Assembly (NCBI GenBank): GCA_027077795.1
Contig: JALWTT010000008.1
Coordinates: 1-64,000 of the forward strand
From: Thermotogaceae bacterium
Lineage (GTDB): Bacteria > Thermotogota > Thermotogae > Thermotogales > Thermotogaceae
Length of the DNA: 64,000 nt
Reading direction: 5' to 3'
Under the pieces are notes generated by a model. The model had not been told where the DNA came from. It saw only the letters and a program-made list of their open reading frames with translations, and did not search any database. Shown here piece by piece: positions 8,755 to 18,400 of the stretch. Position 1 is the first letter of the stretch. Each line of letters opens with the position of its first letter. A program made the translations under genes and the position numbers.

Positions 8755-8868
8755 CAACATGAAAATTTACTCCCAAAATTTCCCTTTGTCAACATCTTCA
8801 CCCATCTTTTTGGAAAATTCGCCTCCAAGTGGTATCATAATGACCAGAATTGTGGTCAAGGTGATAGC

Positions 8869-9123
8869 ATGAACATAGAGAGCATAACTTTCAGGAGTCT
8901 TGCGGATGCCAAGGCGAAGTTTTCAAAAGTAGTGGAGGAGAGCAAAACATGGGACATAATAATAACCAAGAACGGTGTCCCAGTGGTGGTCATAATGGAC
9001 TATGAAAAATATGTAAAGATAATGAAATTTGTCGACGAGGTCAGGGACCTTTACCTTCTCGACCTGGGTGACCCTTCCGTGAAAAATGTAGAGATCGATT
9101 TTGATGAAAACGAGGAGGTGTGA
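8869..9123 (+). CDS. Orphan Phd/YefM-family antitoxin
   Basis: An 84-residue protein whose first half has the Phd/YefM pattern: [16 protein letters not shown], then [19 protein letters not shown]. This fold binds operator DNA as a dimer, and its tail normally wraps a RelE/YoeB or Doc toxin. The tail here is acidic (FDENEEV). The ATG at 8869 follows GGTGATAG. No toxin gene lies on either side. The stop codon is only two bases from the ATG of the MalK-type ATPase, and the ATPase ribosome site lies inside this gene, so the two are translationally coupled. A longer open frame reaching back to 8329 is a shadow of arsR. Confidence 0.78.
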   Translation: MNIESITFRSLADAKAKFSKVVEESKTWDIIITKNGVPVVVIMDYEKYVKIMKFVDEVRDLYLLDLGDPSVKNVEIDFDENEEV

Positions 9124-9125
9124 GA

Positions 9126-10229
9126 ATGGCGGAGGTTAGATTGGAGAATGTTTGGAAAATATACGACAACAAGGTCGAGGCAGTTAAGGACGCAAATCTG
9201 ACTGTTGAGGACAAAGAGTTCGTGGTTTTGCTCGGACCATCTGGATGTGGCAAGACTACCACTCTTAGAATGATAGCAGGGCTGGAAGAGATAACGAGGG
9301 GAAAGATCTACATAGACGAAAGGGTAGTCAACGATGTCGAGCCAAAGGACAGAGACATAGCAATGGTTTTCCAAAACTATGCGCTCTATCCACACATGAC
9401 AGTTTACGAGAACATGGCCTTTGGCTTGAAACTCAGGAAGTTTCCGAAGGACGAAATAGATAGGAGAGTTAAGGAAGCCGCGAGAATTTTAGGAATAGAG
9501 CAACTTCTTGATAGGAAACCCAGGCAGTTGTCAGGGGGTCAGAGACAGAGGGTTGCAGTTGGGAGAGCTATAGTCAGGGATCCAAAGGTTTTCTTGTTTG
9601 ACGAACCCTTGTCGAACTTGGATGCGAAACTCAGGGTCCAGATGAGGTCGGAACTCAAAAAACTTCACCACAGGTTAGAAGCGACTATAATTTACGTTAC
9701 CCATGACCAGGTTGAAGCAATGACGATGGCTAACAAGATCGTTGTGATAAGGGATGGCAGAATCCAGCAGATAGGAGATCCTTACACCATATACAACAAG
9801 CCCGCGAACATATTCGTGGCTGGATTCATAGGCTCACCTCCGATGAACTTCATAAACGCGAAGATAGTCAGGGGAGAAGGAGGTCTCTGGGTTCAGGCAT
9901 CCGGGTTCAAAGTCAAGGTACCAAAAGATTTTGAGGACAGCCTTGCCGGGTGGATAGACAAGGACGTCATATTTGGGATAAGACCTGAGAATGTCTATGA
10001 CAAAATGTTTGCATTCGCTCCAAAAGAGGAAAACACCGTCAGGGGAATGGTGGATGTTGTGGAACCACTCGGTAGCGAAACAATCCTTCACGTAAAAGTG
10101 GGGGACGATATGATAACCGCGAAGGTGGATCCAAAGACGAAAGCTCAAGAGAACCAAGAAATGGATCTAGTGTTCGATATGGATGCAATGCATGTGTTCG
10201 ATCCAGAGAGCGAGAAAGCAATCATATGA
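9126..10229 (+). CDS. Sugar ABC transporter ATPase (MalK/UgpC/MsmX type)
   Basis: A 367-residue ATPase of the carbohydrate-uptake CUT1 class. Walker A is GPSGCGKTT (about residues 37-45), Q-loop [13 protein letters not shown], signature LSGGQRQR, Walker [13 protein letters not shown] and switch VTHDQVEAM. The last 130 residues form the TOBE/OB regulatory domain (FGIRPENV). Such ATPases power two-permease sugar importers and are often shared among several of them. No permeases lie beside it. The window has malF at 26964 and a glucose-type operon at 48544-51551 that lacks an ATPase, so it may serve them. The ATG at 9126 follows GGAGGTG within the antitoxin gene. Confidence 0.92.
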   Translation: MAEVRLENVWKIYDNKVEAVKDANLTVEDKEFVVLLGPSGCGKTTTLRMIAGLEEITRGKIYIDERVVNDVEPKDRDIAMVFQNYALYPHMTVYENMAFGLKLRKFPKDEIDRRVKEAARILGIEQLLDRKPRQLSGGQRQRVAVGRAIVRDPKVFLFDEPLSNLDAKLRVQMRSELKKLHHRLEATIIYVTHDQVEAMTMANKIVVIRDGRIQQIGDPYTIYNKPANIFVAGFIGSPPMNFINAKIVRGEGGLWVQASGFKVKVPKDFEDSLAGWIDKDVIFGIRPENVYDKMFAFAPKEENTVRGMVDVVEPLGSETILHVKVGDDMITAKVDPKTKAQENQEMDLVFDMDAMHVFDPESEKAII

Positions 10230-10257
10230 AAATCGCCCCCATCTTGGGGGCTTTTTT
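10230..10257 (+). terminator. Rho-independent terminator after the ABC ATPase
   Basis: Seven-base arms GCCCCCA/TGGGGGC (10235-10251) around TCT, followed by TTTTTT. It starts one base after the stop codon. A near copy (19 of 20 bases, inverted) occurs at 26490-26509. Confidence 0.9.
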
Positions 10258-10408
10258 CTAAGTCATCCTTGAAAAATACCCCTTATCCCCACCTGAAAAA
10301 TTGGCAAGCCAGGTACAAAACTATCTATGGGAAAAGAGCAAAAAAGATAAAATAACCTGCAAAGGGCGTATGAAGACAATGAAGTTATAAAAACGAGGGT
10401 GAGAAGGC

Positions 10409-10594
10409 ATGAGCGAAAAAGATATAAACTTCGAGGACAAGCTGTGGAAAGCCGCGGATAAGCTTAGGAAAAAGGTCGAAGTTCACGAGTACAAGTATGT
10501 GGTATTGGGACTCATATTTCTCAGGTATATTTCGTATGCGTTTGACGAGAAAAGGAAAGAAGTCTTCAAAGCTTTGGGGTGGGGATTGAAATGA
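10409..10594 (+). pseudogene. N-terminal fragment of type I methyltransferase HsdM
   Basis: Residues 1-51 match the N-terminal helical domain of HsdM: INFEDKLWKAADKLRKKVE, then YKYVVLGLIFLRYISYAFDEK. Full HsdM is about 500 residues and carries the methyltransferase NPPY motif; this copy ends at residue 61 after unrelated residues VFKALGWGLK. The ribosome site (GAGGGTG) and ATG are intact, so a short peptide may still be made. Its stop overlaps the ATG of the next gene (ATGA), making it look like an upstream leader for that gene. A matching scrap of hsdR lies at 25506-25724, on the far side of the island. Confidence 0.82.
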
Positions 10595-11928
10595 AAGGCG
10601 GTTTTGAGCAAAAGAAAATAGACTACAAAGAAAAATTCGGCGACAGAGTCTTGAGAGATTTGTGCGCCTTCGCCAATACCGAAGGCGGAACGGTGATAAT
10701 AGGAGTTTCGGATGACGGAGAAGTAAAGGGAATAGACATAACGAACGAAGAGCTTGAAAAGATTACAGAGAAGATCGTGGGCAAATTGGGAATCCATCCG
10801 GATATCGAGATCGATGAGATAAACGGAAAGAAGATTTTGAAAATATCAGTTCAAAAATCAAAAGTGCCCGTTTCACTGGATGGCAAGTACTATGAAAGGG
10901 TTGGGAACACAACGAGGGAAATGAAACCCGAAAGGCTCAGGTCGTTCTTCACCAAAGATGTTAAATGGGATTCACTCATAAACGAAGAAGCGGATTTCGA
11001 TGATATAGACATCGAAACAGTGAGAAAGTTCGTAAGAATGGCACGATCCAAAGGAAGGCTTGAGTCTTTTGAAGAGAATGTGGATGTAAAAGTTCTCTTT
11101 GAGCATCTCGGGTTATCGAAAGAAGGCAAACTCACCAACGGGGCGATAATGCTTTTTGGAAAAGATCCCCAAAAGTTCTTCATAAACGCAGTTTTGAGAG
11201 TGATAAGGCTAAAAAACGAGATAACTTCTATCGGAGATAGGCTAATAGAAGGAAATCTCTTCAAACAGGTCGTGGAAGGAGAAGAAGCAATAAAAAGCTT
11301 CATCAATGTAAGATATGAGATAAAAGGGCTCGTGAGAGATGAAATCTGGGACTATCCACTTTCCGCTATAAGAGAAGCTCTGATAAACGCTCTTATTCAT
11401 AGGGATTACTTTAGATGGAATGTACAGACCCAGATAAAAATCTATGACGATCATATATGGTTTTACAACATTGGCGGTCTGCCCGAAGGAATCACTTTAG
11501 AACAGCTCAAGCAACCCCATTCTTCAGTGCCGAGAAACCCAGCTATAGTCCGCGTGTTTTACCTTGCAGGACTCATAGAAGAGATGGGAACAGGTATCAG
11601 AAGGATAATTGAGAGTATGGAGATGCAGGGATTGCCTGAACCTGAGTTCAAAGAAGAAATGGGAGGTTTTTCAGTTTACTTTAGAAAAGACATTTACACG
11701 GAAGGGTACTTGAGAGGGCTTGGGTTGAACGAAAGACAGATAAAAGCTGTGATGTATGTGAAGGAGAGGGGAAAGATAACGAATAGAGAGTATAAGGAAT
11801 TGAACGGAATATCAAGACAGATGGCTACCATAGAACTGAAGCAGCTTGTTGAGAAGGGGGTATTTACAAAGATAGGAAAATCAGGTCCCGGTGTTGTCTA
11901 CAAATTGACTAAATTGACCAATGAATGA
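10591..11928 (+). CDS. AlbA/Schlafen-type ATP-binding regulator
   Basis: A 445-residue protein with an AlbA_2 (Schlafen-like) domain at about 5-125 (DYKEKFGDRVLRDLCAFANTEGG, then VIIGVSDDGEVKGI), a GHKL-type ATP-binding domain near 250-370 (IREALINALIHRDY, NIGGLPEGIT, EEMGTGIRRII) and a C-terminal winged helix (ITNREYKELNGISRQMATIELKQL, in two pieces). Relatives are annotated as putative transcriptional regulators and are common in defence islands; the function is unknown. The N terminus starts almost directly at the AlbA_2 motif, a little shorter than usual. The ATG at 10591 overlaps the stop of the hsdM scrap, so translation may be coupled to it. Confidence 0.8.
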   Translation: MKGGFEQKKIDYKEKFGDRVLRDLCAFANTEGGTVIIGVSDDGEVKGIDITNEELEKITEKIVGKLGIHPDIEIDEINGKKILKISVQKSKVPVSLDGKYYERVGNTTREMKPERLRSFFTKDVKWDSLINEEADFDDIDIETVRKFVRMARSKGRLESFEENVDVKVLFEHLGLSKEGKLTNGAIMLFGKDPQKFFINAVLRVIRLKNEITSIGDRLIEGNLFKQVVEGEEAIKSFINVRYEIKGLVRDEIWDYPLSAIREALINALIHRDYFRWNVQTQIKIYDDHIWFYNIGGLPEGITLEQLKQPHSSVPRNPAIVRVFYLAGLIEEMGTGIRRIIESMEMQGLPEPEFKEEMGGFSVYFRKDIYTEGYLRGLGLNERQIKAVMYVKERGKITNREYKELNGISRQMATIELKQLVEKGVFTKIGKSGPGVVYKLTKLTNE

Positions 11929-12107
11929 CTAATAATTGACTAAAAAAGGATAGGAAGATGGTCAGGTTCTGCCGGGAAACAGAGTTTAAGAACACGGAGA
12001 GCAGGGGGTACAAATAGCTTTAGATTCTCCCCTTGGCTTGAAAAAAACATGGAGGATCGAAATGGTCGAGTGCTACTTCGATGTCAAACTTGCAGGGAGG
12101 TAAAAGG

Positions 12108-12461
12108 ATGAAATACATAGAAGTTGAAAAAGTAGACGATGAACTCCTTGAGAAAATCGCCCAGCGAATACGGAAAGTGGTGAATCCTGTTAAGATCATT
12201 CTCTTTGGCTCTTACGCCTACGGAAACCCTTCCAAAGACAGTGATCTTGACATCTTAGTCGTTGTGGACAGCCTTGAATCGACCCGCAGGGAATTGAGAC
12301 TCAAAATCAGAAAAGCTTTAAGAGAGTTTTTGGTGCCAAAAGACATAATCGTGGTCACAAAAGAAGATATTGATGACTGGAGAGATGTTCCACAGGCGTT
12401 CATAACATCTGTTGTAAGAAAGGGAAGGGTGCTTTATGAAAGACAAGACTCAACTGATTAA
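12108..12461 (+). CDS. MNT-domain nucleotidyltransferase (MntA-like antitoxin)
   Basis: A 117-residue minimal nucleotidyltransferase. The catalytic pattern G-S-x10-D-x-D is intact: Gly34-Ser35, Asp46 and Asp48 in FGSYAYGNPSKDSDLDILVV. In MNT/HEPN toxin-antitoxin pairs this protein silences the HEPN RNase by AMPylating it. The start at 12108 follows GGAGGTAAAAGG. A HEPN frame overlaps its 3' end but is broken by stops, so the antitoxin has lost its partner. The 180 bases between this gene and the AlbA-type gene hold no convincing gene. Confidence 0.85.
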   Translation: MKYIEVEKVDDELLEKIAQRIRKVVNPVKIILFGSYAYGNPSKDSDLDILVVVDSLESTRRELRLKIRKALREFLVPKDIIVVTKEDIDDWRDVPQAFITSVVRKGRVLYERQDSTD

Positions 12462-12639
12462 AGCATGAATAGAGAAGGCAGAAAACGATCTAAGGGCTGC
12501 GAAGTATTTGATCGGTGTCAAACCCGATCCGCTGCTCGATGCAGTGTGTTTTCATGCACAGCAATGTGCTGAAAAGTATCTATAGGCTTTTTTAACCTAT
12601 AAAAAAGTTCAATTCCGATTTGAGGTAAAACACGATTAG
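12436..12639 (+). pseudogene. Broken HEPN-domain toxin
   Basis: The frame starts inside the MNT gene (ATG 12436) and reads MKDKTQLIKA, stop TGA (12466), then IEKAENDLRAAKYLI, DAVCFHAQQCAEKYL, stop TAG (12583), then AFLTYKKVQF and a final HD before TAG (12637). The AQQCAEKYL-x-AF stretch and the D-L-R-A-A helix are typical of HEPN RNase toxins of MNT/HEPN pairs. The TGA sits where a Trp is usual and the TAG where a Lys is usual, both one base change away. The toxin is therefore inactive. Confidence 0.8.
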
Positions 12640-13059
12640 CTACCTACGATGGAATGATTGGAAGCTCGGTGTGGGAATATGCAAGTATTAAAGGTTCATG
12701 ATGTGCAGATCAGAATAAATCACTGGGATAAAAAGAGCATCCGAGCACGACACGAAAAGTGATACGAAGGGTTTCTAAAGACTTTGGGAATTGGATTTAG
12801 GGAGTATCAAAGATTTTGCAAGATTTTCTTATCAGCATAAAATATAGCGATGATCGTAATAGTGGTGATGTGGAAAGACAACCGCGAAGGAAAAGCGATT
12901 GGTATAATTTACACAACAAGAAACTTAGAAGAAGATGAGGATTGATGGTTATGACACACAACAAGTTTATCTACAGTTCTGCTGCACTTTTATCAAATTC
13001 TCGTTTTCCTCGAATTTCAGGTACTTGAAGTACATTAGACGATAGAAGGTGAAGAGAAG
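12640..13059 (+). other. Degenerate spacer with likely BREX promoter
   Basis: About 420 bases without an intact gene; all frames are broken. It probably holds the rotted end of the HEPN gene and other scraps. An extended -10 element, TGGTATAAT (12900-12908), lies about 150 bases upstream of brxP and is the best promoter candidate for the BREX operon. No good -35 box is seen. The brxP ribosome site (GGTGAAGAGAAG) ends the region. Confidence 0.5.
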
Positions 13060-15438
13060 ATGTTCAAAGTAACTTGGGATAGGGACTCAAATGGTATTCT
13101 GTTAGTTGATAACAATAATTCTGAGATTATAACTCCGCCACGTCCTGTTTTCTTCGAAGAATTAGACCTCTTAGGTTTTAATAAGTTTTGGGACTATCCT
13201 AAAGTCCATAAGCCGTTACTCTGGGCTATTGGAAGAAGATATTACTATAAAGGGGAGCTTGTAGCAGAGGTTAAAGGAGGCAACATATTTGAGTCACCTG
13301 AAATAGTACTCACCGAGAAAGGACAAAATCTCAGGTTGAAACCAATAGATATTATGGAAGTGATTGAGAAAAATAAAGAAGCTTTATTTGTGTTGGAAAA
13401 TGAAGCATTGGACTTTATAGAGCACACATATAGAGTTTACAAAAAGAAAAAATGCTTATTTGCTGTGTCTTATAGTGGAGGAAAAGATTCACAGGTCGTA
13501 TTAGACCTTGTAACAAGAGTTATCCCTCCTGATGATTTAGTAGTCATCTTTTCAGATACCACAATGGAAATTTCTTATACTTATGAAAATGTAGAAAAAA
13601 CTAAAGAAGAATATGAAGAAAGATATCCTGGATTAAAATTTTATGTAGCAAAACCACCGAAACCGGCAATAGAGTTCTGGAAAGAATTTGGTCCGCCTAG
13701 TGTAAAACAAAGATGGTGTTGTACAGTTACAAAAACGGCACCGTTTCATAAAGTTCTAAAAATTTTTTTAAATAGAGAAAAAGGAGATAATGGTTCTTCT
13801 GTGAAAATATTAGTTTTCGAAGGTGTTAGAGCCGATGAAAGTGTTAAAAGATCAAAATATGGAAGAATAAGAAGAAACATTAAACATTTTTATCAGGTAA
13901 ATGCGGAAGTCATCTATAATTGGAACAGTACAGAAGTGTTTCTTTATTTATTCCTAAGAAGACTAAATATTAACAAGGGTTACCGATACGGGCTTGATAG
14001 AGTTGGTTGCAGTTTATGTCCTTTTGCATCATCGTGGAATGAGCATATTTTATATAGAATAGAGAGAGACACCATAACGAAATTTATGAATATAGTTTAT
14101 GAGTGTGGGAAATCTTTAGGCTTATCAGATGTTGAGATTACTGAATTTATAGCAGATGGGCAATGGAAAAAAAGAGCAGGAGGAAGGGGACTAGATAATA
14201 ATGGCACAACGCTTCTGTTATCTTTTGAGAAAAATAACATTGAGGCAGTATTAAAGAGACCGAGGGAGAATACGTTAGAATGGCTCAAGACAATTGGTAA
14301 CATACATTATATCGAGAGGGAAAATAATGTTGTTGGTGAAATAAGAATAGGGGATGAAACATTACCGTTTACTATAAGGAAGGAAAAGGAAAATGAGAAA
14401 TTTTGGATGAATACAGGAAAAAATACGGTTATTAGTGAGTTGATTAAAAAGGTGCTATATAAATCTACTTATTGCGTTCACTGTGAGGCTTGTGCCGAAG
14501 AATGTCCAACTGGAGCATTAACGATAAATTCTTTTGTTGAGATAAATAGTGATTTATGCATTCATTGTGGAAATTGCTTAAATTTTACTGAAAAAGGTTG
14601 CTTAGCTGCAAAATCTCTTATAACATATGGAGGTAAGAGAACTATGAGAAGAAATGGAAATAGAATTGCTACAAGTAAATTTCAAAATTTTGGACTGAGG
14701 AGAGATTGGTTAATCTTTTTCCTGCGCAATCTAAATGACTGGTTTGTAAAAACAAACCTTGGGAATCGCCAAGTAGAATCTTTAAAAACTTGGCTTCGAG
14801 AGAGTCATCTCTTGGATAAAAATAACAAACCTACCATAATTGCAAAATTGCTTTCAGAGATAATAAACGAGTGTGAATTACTGATATGGGAAATCATATG
14901 GATAAACTTATATTATAGTGAAAACCTAATCAAATGGTATCTGAACACTTTTGATTGGGGTGTAGATATCTCAGGAAGAGATTTAGTAACGAAACTATTG
15001 GAAGATGATAACAACGCTAAAGAAAAAACCGCAAAAAATGCAATTTCATCACTCTTTAATCTATTTGATTGTTCACCTATTGGATACGAATTAAAAATAG
15101 GAGTCATTGAGAAACGAGGTAGAGAAAGATATGTCAAAAAAATTGGCACAGACGGTATTCATCCATTGGTGGTTGCATACAGCCTTTATAAGGCAGCGGA
15201 ACATATTGAGAGAAGAGATTTCACCGTATCGGAATTGTACAGCAAGGAATTCAAAGGGGGACCATATAAATTATTTGGGATTTCAAGAGATAAATTGGAA
15301 AGAGTTTTAAGGGGTCTTCAGGAAGATAAAGAGCAAATCCTAAGGGTAGATTTAGTTGCAGACTTGGATAATATTTATTTAAGGGATGACCTTTCATCTT
15401 TAGATATAGTAAAAATTGCGGAGGAGAGGTTAAAATGA
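13060..15438 (+). CDS. brxP: BREX type 4 BrxP: PAPS-reductase-like protein with ferredoxin domain
   Basis: A 792-residue protein. After an N-terminal region of about 130 residues it has a PP-loop domain (SGGKDS, residues 139-144) of the PAPS reductase/DndC type, with a paired cysteine RWCCTVTK and a CxxC in VGCSLCPFA. Then comes a two-cluster ferredoxin-like domain: Cys472, 475, 478, 482 with classic spacing, and Cys500, 503, 506, 514 with a wider last gap. The last 200 residues are helical and may correspond to a DUF4007-type domain. A PAPS reductase-like gene in this order marks BREX type 4. By analogy with DndC it may activate DNA or a carrier for sulfur insertion; this is inference. Its stop overlaps the brxC start (ATGA). 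Base composition is A+T-rich compared with flanking core genes. Confidence 0.87.
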   Translation: MFKVTWDRDSNGILLVDNNNSEIITPPRPVFFEELDLLGFNKFWDYPKVHKPLLWAIGRRYYYKGELVAEVKGGNIFESPEIVLTEKGQNLRLKPIDIMEVIEKNKEALFVLENEALDFIEHTYRVYKKKKCLFAVSYSGGKDSQVVLDLVTRVIPPDDLVVIFSDTTMEISYTYENVEKTKEEYEERYPGLKFYVAKPPKPAIEFWKEFGPPSVKQRWCCTVTKTAPFHKVLKIFLNREKGDNGSSVKILVFEGVRADESVKRSKYGRIRRNIKHFYQVNAEVIYNWNSTEVFLYLFLRRLNINKGYRYGLDRVGCSLCPFASSWNEHILYRIERDTITKFMNIVYECGKSLGLSDVEITEFIADGQWKKRAGGRGLDNNGTTLLLSFEKNNIEAVLKRPRENTLEWLKTIGNIHYIERENNVVGEIRIGDETLPFTIRKEKENEKFWMNTGKNTVISELIKKVLYKSTYCVHCEACAEECPTGALTINSFVEINSDLCIHCGNCLNFTEKGCLAAKSLITYGGKRTMRRNGNRIATSKFQNFGLRRDWLIFFLRNLNDWFVKTNLGNRQVESLKTWLRESHLLDKNNKPTIIAKLLSEIINECELLIWEIIWINLYYSENLIKWYLNTFDWGVDISGRDLVTKLLEDDNNAKEKTAKNAISSLFNLFDCSPIGYELKIGVIEKRGRERYVKKIGTDGIHPLVVAYSLYKAAEHIERRDFTVSELYSKEFKGGPYKLFGISRDKLERVLRGLQEDKEQILRVDLVADLDNIYLRDDLSSLDIVKIAEERLK

Positions 15439-18400
15439 GGTATGAGGAAATTATAGGATTAAATGATTACTTTCAACCTGTTTATGATTTAGAAAACGAA
15501 ATTGGAACATACTGGAAACAATTTATTCCTAATGAAAGATTTTACAAAGTGTTATCAGAAACAATAAATTCACTTGAAAGTAGCAAACCTGAGGAAAGAA
15601 AATCAATATGGCTTCAGGGAGCCTATGGTACTGGAAAAAGTCATGCAACCGCTGTAGTGAAACATCTTCTTTTTGATAATCTTAATGAGATAAATGACTT
15701 CATTGAAAACCTTGAAGAGCAAGTGAAGTTTAAAATAAAAAACTTCCGTAAAAATAAGAGGGTGTTTCCGGTCGTTTTAAAGGGAACATCCTCAATCGTT
15801 GATAATAGAACCTTTGCTTTGATGATTGAAAGAGCGGTAAAAGGTGCATTAAAGAAAGAAAAAATTGAACTTACTCTTACTACAAAAACTGACTTTGATA
15901 AAATGATTACAAAATTAAAAAGTGATGAAATAAACTGGGAGAAAATTTTAAAAGGAACAGAATTAGAGGTTTATGGAACCAAAGAAGATATAATTTCCAA
16001 GCTTCAACAAGGGAACATCAATATATTAACCAAAATAGAAGGCGTACTTTCACAAAAAGGTATTCACTTCTCTACTGAAAATATTGCAAACTGGCTGGTA
16101 GAGGTAAGAAACGAACTAAAAAATAGAGGAATTGCGGATTATTTAGTAATTTATTGGGATGAATTCACTGGAGTTTTGGAACTGCCTAAATCTGGACTGT
16201 TATTGACAGAATTACAGAATATAGCAGAACTATCTGTCAATAAAGGTGTTTATTTGTTTGTTGTCGCTCATAGAAAACCCTACCGGACAAATATTTCAAG
16301 AGATGATGTAGAAAAAGTTCTTGGAAGATTTAAAGTATTGGATTATTCAATGGAACCTATAACTACTTACCATATTATCAACGCCGCTATTAAGAAAAAG
16401 GATATGAATAAGTTTATAGAGATTAGAGATAGATATATAAGCTCAGTGAAATCTCTGATAAAGGAAATTGCTGGAACTGAAGGGCCTCAAGTTCAAAAAT
16501 CCTTGGAGAACCTTTTCCCAATTCATCCTTATACTGCATATTTGGCAACTTTTATAGCAAGGCACATAGGTTCTACAGAAAGAAGTATATTTGAATTTCT
16601 TTATGGAAAGTCAGGTGTGGAAGTAAGTTTCAAGAAATTCATAAAAGAAAATCCGGGAGAGGATGGTAAGATATTTTTAACGGCGGACAATCTCTGGGAC
16701 TTTTTTTATGAAGAATTTGAAAGAATGGAAAGTGAAAAAGTTCATGCTGTGTTGGAGAAATATAAACTACATAAGGATATTTTAGAAAGAGAAGGGAGCG
16801 AATATTTGTCTGTGTTTAAAGGTCTTCTTCTTCTAAATCTTCTTTACAGATTTGTGGAAGTTGGGGAGTCTTCTCTTGTAATTCCTTCTGAGAAAAATAT
16901 AATAAATCTTTTTGCTGGTGCTATTGACCAGAAGGATTTAACCAGTATTCTCTCATTCATCGATGACAAGCAAATAATCAATAAAACACCAGACAACTTA
17001 TACCTAGTTACAAGCTCAGGTCTGCCCCCAAGAGAAGTTGAAACCGAAAAGAACAAGGTGAAAAGTGAGTATAGCACAATTGACAGAATACTCAATGAAA
17101 AACAGAAAAAAGAACTACAAGATACTATCAGTGCTTCCGTAAATAGAGCCATCGAATTCGCAATAATGGATGCTAGTTTAAGTGAACATTTAATAAGAAA
17201 AAAAATAGAAAAAGCCTTTAAAAAGAATTACACTATCCACTTATGCTTGTTTTTAGGAAAAAGTGAGCAAGAATTACAACAAATAAAAAACATTTTAAAG
17301 GAGATCTCTAATGATGATGACCTCAAAAATATAATCTTTGTTGTATCTGAAGTAATCTTAGACGACAAGAAGTTTAATAGATTCATAGAATACAAAGCAA
17401 GGGCCATAGTTGCAGACAAACATAATTATCCAGAAGAAAGAAACATAAACGAGGAGTACGCAGAAAAGATTATTGATGACTGGGTTAATCAAGTAAAATC
17501 TGGATATATTGAGTGGTTCTTGCAGAATGAGACTGGTAAAGAATTAATGAGTGAGTTTAGCAGAAAGATAAACGAAAAATTATCCAAAAAGATATTTATC
17601 TACGGTTTAGAAAATATAGATGGGACTCAAAAGAACAGAAACATTTGGACGTACAAACGATCTAAAACTTCTGCTGAAATATTCTTATTTGCCAACAGTA
17701 GAACGGATATAGAAGAAAAGACGTCTAAAGGACCAGAAAGATATTTACGGGAAATTATCAAAGATAACAATGGAGAATATATTGTAGATACAAATCTAAA
17801 GATAAAAGATGATGTTTTCGAGGATCATCCTCTAAAAAAGATGTATTTAGAAATAAGAAAAGTCTTTGAAAAAGAAAGAGATCACGGAGTATTTAATTTG
17901 GGAGATACTCTAAGATTCTTAGCCAGACCACCTTATGGATTGTACCCCAATATGGTTAATATGTCAGCAGTTGGCTTTTTAATGAGGGAATATGTCGGTA
18001 AACTTTTTGAGGCAGGAACAGGAATACCAATTCAAAAAGAGGTGATGAGAGATAAAATATTAACTTTGTTTGATTACTGGGAAAGAGGAACGCATAAGGA
18101 TAGGGGAAAATTGGAAGTTCGTTTTGGAACAGAAGATGAAGAAAAACTTATTGAGATCCTGAAAGATCTATTTAAACTTGAGGATGTTAGAAGTTTGAAT
18201 GATGCAAGATGGAAAATAAGGGAATGGGTTAAAAAACAAGGATTTCCAGTATGGGTATTCAAATTCGTAGAAAATATAAATGAAAGTACTAAAAACGCTA
18301 TAGATGCTATTTTTGAACTCGTTCAATCAATCGATAGAGAGCTTACATATGAAAGGATAAGGGATTACCTAAATACTATAGAGCGCGTAAAGTACGACCT

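Noticed and set aside
8329-8868. Long open frame upstream of and in frame with the antitoxin
   Set aside because: It is antisense to arsR and the start of acr3. The real gene starts at 8869 with its own ribosome site.
11960-12080. Short reading RETEFKNTE that faintly recalls the HsdS linker (T-E-x-G-x-I-P)
   Set aside because: Only a few residues match and the frame stops at once, so it is too weak to count as an hsdS remnant.
13060-15438. brxP as part of a Dnd or Ssp phosphorothioation system
   Set aside because: No dndA, B, D, E or ssp genes are near, and the order brxP-brxC-pglZ-brxL fits BREX type 4.
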